A stretch of DNA of 64,000 nucleotides from contig NC_067132.1 of the NCBI RefSeq assembly GCF_021347895.1, forward strand, positions 29,233,757-29,297,756. Reading direction: 5' to 3'. This stretch comes from Acanthochromis polyacanthus (taxonomy: Eukaryota; Chordata; Actinopteri; Pomacentridae). Each line of letters begins with the position of its first letter. Positions within the stretch are counted from its first letter, which is position 1. The translations under genes were made by a program, and so were the position numbers. Positions 54,320 through 64,000 of this stretch are shown here, piece after piece. Under the pieces are notes generated by a model, which made no database searches, was not told the origin of the DNA, and worked only from the letters and a program-made list of their open reading frames with translations.

Positions 54320-57300
54320 ATGAAGGTTTCTGTGTTTCTGATGATGTTTCTGTGGAGTCTGACTGTTTCCAGAGGAGGTGAGTGAAAAGTTTGTCATTAC
54401 TTCACATTTTCAATACATCACTTTATTGTGTTTTACAGTAAATGTCTCTTATGTCATTGATTTCACAAAACTTCTCTACAAAACATAAACTCAAACTGTT
54501 GTCATTGTCACAGAAGTTCAAATGTCAAACCTGGAATCTGTAATGTGGTTTTAAAAAGGCTGAGCTGTAACAGACTGAGTATATTAAATTATTTTGGATC
54601 ATTTATTAGTGTATTTGCTGGTAAGTATTTTTTTTAAAATTACATTTCTTTGTGGGTCAGGTATTTGTGTTAAAGGATCAGTCCTCAGGAATCCATTTAT
54701 TTACTGCTGATAAACAAACAATCAAATAGATTGAATAAACTGATGTTTCCTTGTTATAGTCTCAAGTTTAAACAGTTGAGGTCTGAGTTGGTCTGAAGAA
54801 CTGTAGAGAAACTGTTCTTGTAAATGTCCCTATGCTTTAGTACTATACAGAAGAGGAACTAACAGTGTCCAGAAAACAGGAACTTCTGGGACAAAAGCCT
54901 CACTGTTGAAGTCTACTGGAAATCCATCCACACAGATCAATATCTTCTTTTTGACTCCCATCACCCACTTGAACACAAGCTAGGAGTCATCAGAACTCTG
55001 CAAAACAGAGCAAGAAACATCCCATCAAGGACATCACATAAGAACCTCCCTAAAAACCTGTGGCTATCCAAACTGGGCCTTATTAAAATCCACTCTGAGA
55101 AGGAAAGATATAGGGAGCCAACTACCACCAGGGAAGAGCCAGACAACAAAAGAAGGAACATCGTTGTCCCTTATGTTGGAGGCCTTTCCGAAAAACTGAG
55201 GATTTTTTCCAAACATGATATCCCGGTTCATTTCAGACCTGAAAACACACCCAGACAAAGACTGGTTCACCCAAAGCACAAAACACCAAGACACAAACTC
55301 AACAATGTAGTTTAAGCAGTCCAGTGCAGTGAGGACTGCCCAGATCTTTACATTGGTGAGACCAAGCAGCCTCTACAGACGCATGGCCCGACGCAGAAGA
55401 GCTTCAGCTGTCCATTTACATTTACAGGAGAAAGGCCACTTAGCATATTAACACCTCACTGGGTTTCAACACCTGTTGTTGAAGACTTCTTTAGTCTTTT
55501 AGTAGATACTATCAGCCTAAACCCCACCGTCACCTCTCGTGGTTAAATACCTGGGACTCTCCACACGAGTTTTTAGAACTGAAGAAGCCGCTCGGATGAG
55601 AGGCAAAACGTCTTCAAGATTACAAGAATAAGTCCAGCTGCCTGAACTAAACCCTTCACCTTAAAGCTGCTGTCCGGAGTTTCCGTTTGTTTTCAATTTA
55701 TGTATCATTTTTTTAACAAAGCTTAAATGTGTTAGTCTAGTTCGATACTATAATATAATGTTGGTTGATGCTAGAGGTACGGACCCGTACCCGTAGCATC
55801 TGTACTAGAGGTACGGACGTGTTAAGGTCACTGAAGAGCTGGCGCCGGTTAACTACTATTTGCTGCACATTACAGGCAGTTTATATGAATGACTTTGACG
55901 GCGAACATTGTATAATTTAACTAAAAGTACACCGTCTCCTCTCACACTTTACGTAGACAAAGTAGTTTTTACGCTTTTAGACGCCGTGTATAAATTGTTT
56001 GAAGTCCAGTTCCTGTTAAGTAGTTTACCGCGTTCAGTGGTGGAAGCGGCTGACGAACTCCATTGCAAATGTTCCCATTTAATTTCGGACGCTAATTTAC
56101 AAGATAAAATTAAGGATGTCGAATATGAAACAAACACTCGTGAATGGTGAGGAGCAGCTCTTTAATTCGGCATGAATTAAAAAAAACCACAAACTCGATT
56201 TACTGTGATATTGTGAGATTTGTTTGTGGTGATGTAAATTAGCCATTCAACAGAGTCCGCTAACATTAAAGTGACTGACGTGCAGTGTCTGTGTTGACAG
56301 ACGTAGAAAATACGTCAGGGTTTTGTTTAGGTTGTTAATATGTAATAGTCTGTCGCTACTTTTGAAGGTAAAAAAAATACTTGTAGTTTGCTGGCTGTTA
56401 GTTCTGCCATTCATTCCGCAGATTCACCTCGAATCACGGAAGCGCCTTCATCAGCGTTGCCGGCTCATTAATATTTATGTCCGTCGGATTACCAGCCAAG
56501 CGCGTTCATCAGCCGGCTCATTAATATTTATGTAGGGCTCATTAATATTTATGTTAAGGGAAAGTGCCGTATCCGTAGGCCACAGGCTACGGTACGGGTC
56601 CGTATCTGTAGACACTACCTATAATGTTAGTATAACGCGATATGAAAATTTATTCCTGAGCTCCGCCTTCCTCTCATAGACCCCCATGTTATTCCAAAAA
56701 GCGCCGGTCGCTGCCGACCAATCAAGTTCGAGCTTCAGCTTTGTCATGCTGTCAATCAACGGTTACGCGCACAGCAACCAAGCCCATGCAGAGGTGGGCG
56801 AGCTACGCACTATGCAACCGCACGCACATTTGTTTTGCTTGTGGAGGAGAGAGCATCAGGGCTCAACAACTTCCAGAAAAGTTACCAATCCCACGGCTCG
56901 TCAGGCCAAGAGACTGCAGGACGTTTTTTGGCTCGGGGTGCTCGCCTCGCTCCCCGACCACGGCCTCCATAGCCCGGCTGACGGCTTCGTTTAGATGCCC
57001 GACCTCTGGAGGAAGATGTTGGGGCGTCTGGGACATACTCTTCGTCAGAGGAGTCATGCAATTCTGAACTCTAGATAGAAATAAACAATGTAACACATAT
57101 ACACGCGTAAATGCACTAAGTTTGATAAACAACGTCATCCAGAGGGATACACCAGTGTAATCACATATTGAAACTTTACTCGTTAGTCCTAGCAGATTCA
57201 TGTTATTTTGGTATTAGGACAAGTTAGACTCAATACAGTATTCTAACGTAATTCCTTTATTATTTACTAAATGTACTAAATGTAGAAGAGGGGAAAACAG

Positions 57301-59439
57301 CAAAACAGGCGAGATGCTGCAGCACTCCGGGCACTTCTCTCATGTACTGCGCGCGTGCACAAATAAAGGGGCGAAATCAGAGGGAGGGAGGGTGGGACCA
57401 CCAGTGTTTTGGGAGACGCTGCGATTCAAACTCCGGACAGCAGCTTTAAGATGACCTGGATGACTGAGAAGCTTCACGGACTTGTTTACCACACGATTTG
57501 CAGTAATGATGAGATAAAACATAGTTTGTTTTTCTCACTTCAGTGGATTAAAGATAACCGAGTTATACAGATGAAGACATCAGAACTGTTTCTAACGAAT
57601 AAAACTTTTTTTACATTCAACAGTATGACTGTTGTTCATCTTTGGACAGAAATGAAGTTTTTGATTCATCCAAGGATGAAAGAGGATTTATCAGCTCAAT
57701 GTTCTGAGATTTACTGAAGATCTGATCAAGGAGGAAATTTAAATTCTGATAACAGTTGAACAGATTAAATAATAACACACAACATAGCATCATTTAGTTG
57801 TCAGTAACGGAACAAACGCTGCCCAACAACTAAATCTAAGTGTGTTTCTGATGCAGGTCTGAGTCTCTCACTAACATGGTCTTTACCTGATGTTGCAGAT
57901 ACTGAGGTGTCCTGTGTTTTTATGGAGAGATGCATCTTACCGTGCAGCTTCCAGGTCGGTACTCAAGTCGTCATCCACTGGACTCATTTGAAAGGACTCG
58001 GTGTCCACTCGTTCTACAGCAACCAAGACCAGTTTGGAAATCAGCACCAGATCTACAGAAACAGGACGTCACTGTTCAAGGACCAGATCTCCAGAGGAAA
58101 CGCCTCACTGCAGCTGACAGGAGTGAAGGTTCAGGATGAAGGAAGATATGATTGTTTCATCAGCACCATCAATAGAAACAAGACTTCCTATATCAACCTA
58201 AAAGTTGATGGTATGAGATGTGCATAGTAATACAAGAAAACATTAATTAGTGTCTTAGTTATTTATGTGCAATGTCTTTTGAAGAGAAAATCTATCAGAT
58301 ACGTTATTGAATGAACATCAGCAATCATCTTTTCTGCAGCTCCAATAAGAACAGTCGACTTTCAGCAGGAAGGAAACATCATCAGCTGCAGCTCAGAGGG
58401 GATCTACCCTCAACCTGAGCTCACCTGGTCCACCACACCTCCATCCAACATCAACCTCCACAACACAACCACAGTCCAGCAGAATGAAGAGCAGCTTTAC
58501 AGCATCAGTAGTTCTCTGATCCTCTCACACAGTCATACTGATCTGGTCTACAGCTGCACCGTCTCAACTCCAACAAACAACATGACGGCCTCTCTGTCTA
58601 GAACAGGTAAGTGGACTTATGTTCAGAGCAGGAGGGAATGTACACCTGTCAACTCAGTAATGCTGAGGAGACGCTGATAAGTGACACCTCTGTGAAGATA
58701 AGTGGAGGTAAAACAGCAAAAGTTCCTCTGATTATCTGGAAGATGTGTTTGACCTGCAGACATCAAAGATCACAAAACTCCATCATGGAGCTTCCAGAGA
58801 CAGAAAATTAACTGAATCTTTTATATTTCAGGGAAATCAGTCAATGAAGAAGGAATCCCAGTCGGAGTGATTGTAGGTGTTTCAGTTGCAGTAGTTTTAA
58901 TTCTGTTACTGGTGTGTATTTGTATAAAGGTAAGAAGATGTTCTTCCTTCACTTTGGTGTTTATTTCTTGTACACTGCTTGTATTAATGATGTTTCTGAT
59001 CATTTCTCAGATCAGTGGGGGAATGACAGTAGTATACCTGTGCGAAATCTGTTTAGAAGGTAAATGTTGTGTGTTAAACTTGTGTGCTGCTCTGTGTGAA
59101 CTACAGTAAATGAGGGAACATGTTAAAGGAGAAAACTGTTGTCATCAAGTTATTTTTCTGGGATGTTTCAGGAACATTTCCACCACTTATTTTCTACAAC
59201 ATGCTTTGTTGTATCAGCTAAGATACAGCTCTGCAGAAGCTAGCTGACTGACTGGATGGATGGACGGATGGATGAATGGATGGATGGATGGACAGATACT
59301 TTATTAATCCCAAGAGAAATTCAAGAATTTCACACTGAAGGAGAATAAGCAAAGAACTGTTTGTGGTTTATCTGTTTTTGGTGCTAAATTGTGTCTCATT
59401 CTTTTTGCAGGTGTGTCTGTCTGCATAGAGAATGACTGA
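54320..59439 (+). CDS. HHLA2/B7-like Ig-superfamily membrane protein, copy A
   Basis: Exons: 54320-54377 (signal peptide MKVSVFLMMFLWSLTVSRG), 57899-58210 (V-set), 58340-58606 (C-set), 58832-58929 (membrane helix), 59011-59059 and 59411-59439 (short tail, stop TGA). The total is 813 bp, 270 aa, all junctions in phase 1 or 0 with GT-AG sites. The V-set has the two Cys (LPCSF and RYDCF), VIHW, and a SLFKDQISRGNASLQLTGVK run much like human HHLA2; the C-set has SCSSEGIYPQP and YSCTV. B7-type proteins act at the cell surface as ligands that tune T-cell responses. Human HHLA2 has three Ig domains; here only two are intact and a stump of the third lies in the next intron. Other B7/butyrophilin-like names are possible. 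Intron 1 (3.5 kb) is filled by transposons. Confidence 0.78.
54925..55640 (+). mobile_element. Penelope-type retroelement fragment (GIY-YIG end), Ig copy A intron 1
   Basis: With frameshifts and stops, the plus strand reads FDSHHPLEHKLGVIRTLQNR, then NIVVPYVGGLSEKLRIFSK, RLVHPKHKTPRHK and CPDLYIGETKQPLQ. YIGETKQPL is the GIY-YIG endonuclease segment that follows the reverse transcriptase in Penelope/Neptune-type elements. It is dead: truncated at the 5' end and broken inside. Confidence 0.75.
55660..57450. mobile_element. 1.8-kb element with 23-bp inverted ends, Ig copy A intron 1
   Basis: Left 'cttaaagctgctgtccggag' and right 'ctccggacagcagctttaag' match perfectly in reverse complement over about 23 bp. 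Both outer ends contain TTAA, as piggyBac targets do, but the termini do not look like classical piggyBac ends. No transposase is recognised. A second element is nested inside. Confidence 0.65.
55771..56620. mobile_element. Nested inverted-repeat element with ggtacggacccgtac ends
   Basis: 'ggtacggacccgtacccgta' on the left faces 'ctacggtacgggtccgtatc' on the right. Inside are an 80-codon open frame of unknown nature (55908-56150) and three copies of 'gctcattaatatttatg' (56464-56552). Confidence 0.55.
58607..58707 (+). pseudogene. Vestigial third Ig-domain exon, copy A
   Basis: Directly after the C-set donor lies TTCAG|AG then a frame reading EQEGMYTCQLSNAEETLISD and SVKISG, ending at G|GTAAAA. 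This is the F-G strand end of an Ig domain; the first part, with its first Cys, is gone. The phase (1-1) still fits, but the intervening intron would be only 20 nt, too short to splice. Reading through the C-set donor instead adds 23 residues to a TGA at 58675-58677. Confidence 0.65.
59255..59320 (-). mobile_element. Retroelement 3' tail with (ggat)n microsatellite
   Basis: 'gatactttattaatcccaag' next to a ggatggat run is the reverse complement of a LINE-type tail ending in a tetranucleotide repeat. Confidence 0.55.
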
Positions 59440-60534
59440 ACACGATAAAGGTAAAAAAAAAAAAAAGGGTTGATGAGTTTGTTCCAGAAAGACTGAAGAG
59501 GAGCTTTAATTCTGTGTTTTGGAGATGAACTCATTGTTCTTCAACTGATAAATAAATTAAATGAACAAAAACACTTGGGCACTAGTTACAAATCAGACAC
59601 ACTACAGGGTTGTTTTTCTGCTAAATAAATAAGCTATCAGTCGACTTCCACGATTTTTGATAGAACATATTATTTTAAATCCTGCAGTAAATGATTGTAA
59701 AATGACCTGAACAAATTGTAATGAAGTTCATTTACTCATGTACAGACTTGAAGTTTTTCCATCTTCCTCACTACATCTCAGAGCTAAACGCTGTAGATTT
59801 ACTCCACATTGTCTGATATAAAGTAGATCGGTAGTTAGAGTGAGATCCTGACTGTTTTTGTTGTGTTTAGAGTAATTTGAGGCCCAGAACAAAAACACTA
59901 AATTAACTCAACACTATTGAACAAATTCAGTCTTTCTGTTACATATATAATCTACTTATTACTGAGGGTTTGTCTTGTTTCAGAATGGCTCTTTACAGAG
60001 TGACTACATGCATTTATCTGATAGAATTTGTGCTTTTTTCTGCCATTTCTGATCATTTCATGAACTTAAATGTCTGTTAAGTGTGATTAAATTAAATCTC
60101 ACTGAATAAAACTGGCTAAAACAAACAAACTGCTATTTTCATTTTCTGTTCTTTGCATTCTGGAAATGCTGAAAGGCAAAAATAAGGTCAGGAAATAAAA
60201 TGAATGAACAAATTCTGTTTATGCTGCAGCAAGAATGGACACAGTCAGACTTCACTGTGATTTTTACTTTAAGTTTATGAAACTTTGATTTTTTTTTAAA
60301 TGGCATAAATAAAATCATTTTAATGTTTTCACTCCTCACTCTGCAGTTTCATGTCTTCTGTTGTGTAAATCTCTGACACACCTGAGGTGCAGGAATGTCC
60401 ATGAAGCCTGAGTCATGATTTGTCACAGTGGATAGAAACTATCTCTGCTGGTATAAACATTAAACCAGTCAGATGAGGTTTATGATGAACGCCACACGAC
60501 TAAAGTTCATTTTTATTGCTGCACCTCAACGGAA
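59440..60534. other. Spacer between Ig copies A and B
   Basis: AT-rich sequence holding the 3' untranslated region of copy A and the promoter of copy B. I see no further gene or paired repeat. Confidence 0.5.
59551..59556 (+). terminator. Candidate polyadenylation signal, Ig gene copy A
   Basis: AATAAA about 112 nt after the stop codon, in AT-rich sequence. Confidence 0.35.
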
Positions 60535-63500
60535 ATGAAAACGAGCAATGATGGGATCAAATTCGTAGAGTTTTTGGCGGTTCTGATTTTTCTTTGGACT
60601 CCTTCAAGTGGAGGTGAGTGAAGCGATTACATCATTATTATTCTACGATCTAAACCTGAATCACAGGAGTGTTTACTGTTTTCATGGTGGTTTACACCAG
60701 AAGAAACAAACACATTTAAAGTTCAGCAAAGAAAAACTACATCCAGAAATGAACTTTAGTGTGTTTGTGCTTCTTGACAGTCTACATGTAGTTTAGTGTT
60801 AAAATGTCAGAGATTTATCAAAAGTGAAGTGTTTCTAGAAGTTAAACCGGCAGAATGGGAGTAGAGACACCTCAGCTATGTGTACAGAGACGGAGACTTC
60901 ATTTCCTCATTGTTGTTTTACTTATCATTCAATCAAATAAATTATTCAAATGCTCACAATTCAGCTATAATTCAGCTGTTCATATGTGGTGGAAAAATTG
61001 GAATTTCTGCAAAGATTTAAGATGAAATTCTGCAAAAGGTGAACTTCAAATGCAACAAGCTGCAAAACGTTTGCATGACATTTAACAAAAACTGTATAGA
61101 AAAGAAAATGTTTATCTCAGGTTATAAGTGGTTGTTTCAGTTTCTGGGAGTACTACAGGATTAGTTCATTCATACGTCATAAATATTTCAGCTGGAATCC
61201 TGCAGAACCAGTCACAGTGAAACCTGAGCAGAACAGACAGATGGTAAATGTTTGTAGTTTTTTACATTCCTGACAGCATTCCTTTGTCACAGCATTGTTT
61301 GGTAATTAAGGGTCAAATGTCAAACCACTGTTCTGGTGTTATGTAAAAACATTTTACAGATTATTGTTGCTTTTAACTTTTCACTGATTTCAATAATAAT
61401 AATGGTAACAAAAATAACAAATCTTTACCTTTTTAAACCCCAAAACCTGCTGATAGGTTTGGAAAACAAGTCATCTTTGTAAAAACTACCAAAAAGACAC
61501 AATTTATAAAAGTCACAAACCTGTGAAAACAGACAAAAAAATTATTTTTTCAGCGTTCTAATGGTCCTTATCTTGTTCCATCTGACAAAATAACTAACTT
61601 AAATAAACTACTCAGCTTTACAATTTTGCTCACTTCAATGCTTCATATTTTTGTGGAAGTTCAGCGACGTTGAGAGAAGATGAGGAGGCAGACAGAGCGA
61701 GACACTGGAGACTCAGCTGATTTAGGTTGTGAGTTTACTGATATCAGGAGAAGCGACATCGACAGAGCAGCAGTTCTAAGGATTCTCTCTGATCTTTGGG
61801 GATATTACTGGAGTTGGGAGAAGGTCAGATTCAGATTACAGACCAATATGGAGACAACCGGTCAGCTTAGTCACATCAGAACAGACAATATCTAACCTCA
61901 ATCAGAGCAGAGAGTCCTGGTACATCGTCCTCCTACAGCATCTGTCTGTCTGCAGATAATTGAGGTTGATGTCAACTAACAGCTACAAGGAAACACCTTA
62001 AAAAGAGGAAAGTCATTTTTCCTTCCCAAATACGTCATTTTATTTTATAGTTTTTCTTGGTCGCTTTGGTTCATTTCTCAGATCAGAATTGAAATTCTAA
62101 AAACTACTTGTTCAATCTTCACATTGTGTCACTTGTGCACATCAAACAAGCAGTTTTCTTTGAACAAGCTGCAAATGCTTTAGTGCATCCATGCAGATGA
62201 TTATGTACAATTCCCTGCTGTTTCCTACATGATTAACTGCTTTAGTCATGTTGATCAGAATGTATTCTACTGGATCTCTGCTGAGTAGTCTCACCCAGCT
62301 TGTAGTTTGTCATCATTTATAGCATCATTACTTTGTGAGTTCTCTCTACTTCTAGTCAGAGTCGTTCTGTTTCCGTCGAGGTGTAGGATTTTATGTTGCA
62401 GTGAAAAATGAGACAACAGTGAGGAAAATGTGAAAAAAAACAACTGTTAGGAATTCAAAGGTTTTATGTGAGTCCTCTCAGATACATGTGCTGTTTTCTT
62501 GGACTGATTTTACATGACATCTCTTTACCTGATGTTGCAGATACTGAGGTGTCCTGTGTTTTTATGGAGAGATGCATCTTACCGTGCAGCTTCCAGGCTG
62601 GTCCTCAAGTCATCATCCACTGGGCTCATATGAAAGGACTTGGTGTCCACTCGTTCTACAGCAACCAAGACCAGCTTGGAAATCAGCACCAGATCTACAG
62701 AAACAGGACGTCACTGTTCAAGGACCAGATCTCCAGAGGAAACGCCTCACTGCAGCTGACAGGAGTGAAGGTTCAGGATGAAGGAATATACGAGTGTTTC
62801 ATCAGCACCAACAATAGAAACAAGGAGTCATTTATCAACCTAAAAGTTGATGGTATGAGATGTGCATAGTAATACAATAAAACATGAATTAGTTTCTTAG
62901 TTATTTATTTGCAATATATTTCTAAGAGAAAAATTATCAAATATATTATTGAATGAACATCAAAGATCTTTTCTTTCTCCTCTTTTGCAGCTCCAGTCCA
63001 TGAAGTGAACATCCAGCAGGTAGAAAACAGGATGAGCTGCAGCTCAGAGGGGATCTACCCTCAACCTGAGCTCACCTGGTCCACCACACCTCCATCCAAC
63101 ATCAACCTCCACAACACAACCACAGTCCAGCAGAATGAAGAGCAGCTTTACAGCATCAGTAGTTCTCTGATCCTCTCACACAGTCATACTGATCTGGTCT
63201 ACAGCTGCACCGTCACAACTCCAACAAACAACATGACGGCCTCTCTGTCTAGAACAGGTAAGTGGACTTATGTTCAGAGCAGGAGGGAATGTACACCTGT
63301 CAACTCAGTAATGCTGAGGAGACGCTGATAAGTGACACCTCTGTGAAGATAAGTGGAGGTAAAACAGCAAAAGTTCCTCTGATTATCTGGAAGATGTGTT
63401 TGACCTGCAGACATCAAAGATCACAAAACTCCATCATGGAGCTTCCAGAGACAGAAAATTAACTGAATCTTTTATATTTCAGGGAATTCAGTCAATGGAG

Positions 63501-64000
63501 GAAGAAACAGAGTCGGGCTGGTTGGAGCTGTTTTGGTTGCAGCAGCAGCAGTAGTAGTAGTAGTAGTAGTAGGAGTAGGAGTCGGTCTGTTTCTGTTCTG
63601 GAAAAAGAAAAAAGGTAAGAAGATGTTCTTCCTTCACTTTGGTATTTATTTCTTGTTTGTTGTTTGTGTTGATGATGTTTTCTGAACATTTCTCAGGTCA
63701 AAAAGAAAACAACATAGGAAGGCTAAGCAGCATTAAACCTTTGTTAAGTAAGTAAATGTTCTTTGTTAAACTTGTGTGCTGCTCTGTGTGAACTACAGTA
63801 AATGAGGGAACATGTTAAAGGAGAAAACTGTTGTCATCAAGTTAGTTTTCTGGGATGTTTCAGGAACATTTCCACCATTTATTTTCTACAACATGCTTTG
63901 TTGTATCAGATCAGATTCAGCTCTGCAGAAGCTGAATTTCATTCTGAAGGAGAATACAGAAAGAATTGTTTTGTATTTTATGTTTTTGGTGCTAAATTTG
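60535..64000 (+). CDS. HHLA2/B7-like Ig-superfamily membrane protein, copy B (runs off the window)
   Basis: Exons: 60535-60613 (signal peptide, FVEFLAVLIFLWTPSSG), 62541-62852 (V-set), 62991-63257 (C-set), 63483-63614 (membrane helix, then KKKK), 63697-63747 (tail); later exon(s) lie beyond the window. All junctions fit. The V-set differs from copy A at scattered sites (VIHWAH, IYECF, KESFINL); the C-set is nearly identical from SCSSEGIYPQP on. The membrane exon is unlike copy A's and is coded largely by a GCA/GTA triplet repeat. The signal exon is also unrelated to copy A's. Same role inferred: surface B7-type ligand or receptor. The last part is truncated only by the window edge. Confidence 0.78.
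63258..63358 (+). pseudogene. Vestigial third Ig-domain exon, copy B
   Basis: Sequence appears identical to the stump in copy A, including the 20-nt would-be intron and the read-through stop at 63326-63328. The deletion therefore predates the duplication or was spread by conversion. Confidence 0.65.
63535..63576 (+). repeat. In-frame (GCA)n(GTA)n repeat coding the membrane helix, copy B
   Basis: Four or so GCA and seven GTA triplets encode an Ala/Val run in the transmembrane segment, so repeat length sets helix length. Confidence 0.85.

Noticed and set aside
61680..61895. A 71-codon frame in intron 1 of Ig copy B
   Set aside because: No domain, no good splice sites and an unremarkable composition. 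Probably chance.
1..64000. CRISPR arrays, phage or bacterial operons
   Set aside because: The tandem arrays lack alternating unique spacers, and the genes are spliced vertebrate genes.

Overview
This is a nuclear window from a ray-finned fish, most likely a percomorph teleost. It holds intron-split vertebrate genes with canonical splice sites, AT-rich introns, and many short DNA transposons of the kind common in teleosts. I found no rRNA, tRNA, CRISPR array or prokaryotic operon. Gene identities come from reading translated exons against protein families I know. No database search was run.

Layout: (1) 1-5027 is intergenic and repeat-rich. (2) 5028-28118, minus strand, is a complete phex gene (M13 zinc metallopeptidase) with 22 coding exons and about 745 codons. 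(3) 28119-32995 is intergenic, with no gene I can name; the sms gene that separates PHEX and MBTPS2 in mammals is not visible. (4) 32996-52813, minus strand, is mbtps2 (site-2 protease) with 11 coding exons. Every junction is in phase except exon 4/5, where one base is missing. (5) 52814-54319 is the spacer between mbtps2 and the oppositely oriented gene that follows. (6) 54320-59439, plus strand, is a B7/HHLA2-like immunoglobulin-superfamily membrane gene. (7) 60535 to beyond the window end, plus strand, is a tandem paralogue of it.

phex and mbtps2 are both membrane-anchored zinc proteases and neighbours in vertebrates, so this is an old linkage rather than an operon. The two Ig genes are a tandem pair that exchanged sequence recently: a block of about 450 bp across the C-set exon and following intron has one visible difference, while the adjacent transmembrane exons differ strongly. 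Both copies also carry the stump of a lost third Ig domain.

Most of the remaining DNA is mobile-element debris. It includes a Tigger/pogo remnant, a THAP-containing two-gene transposon deletion derivative, a 909-bp fold-back element with a Tc1-type helix-turn-helix in both arms, a Penelope-type GIY-YIG fragment, a hAT family (one copy with a perfect 8-bp target duplication), and a TA-flanked MITE family. Two of these families carry minisatellites: the hAT elements have an internal array, and the MITE end is joined to a 20-22 bp array at three distant loci. I see no wholly new multi-gene system. The most useful leads are the mbtps2 frame break, the phex GC-AG intron, the vestigial Ig exon with a possible secreted read-through form, and the transposon-minisatellite association.
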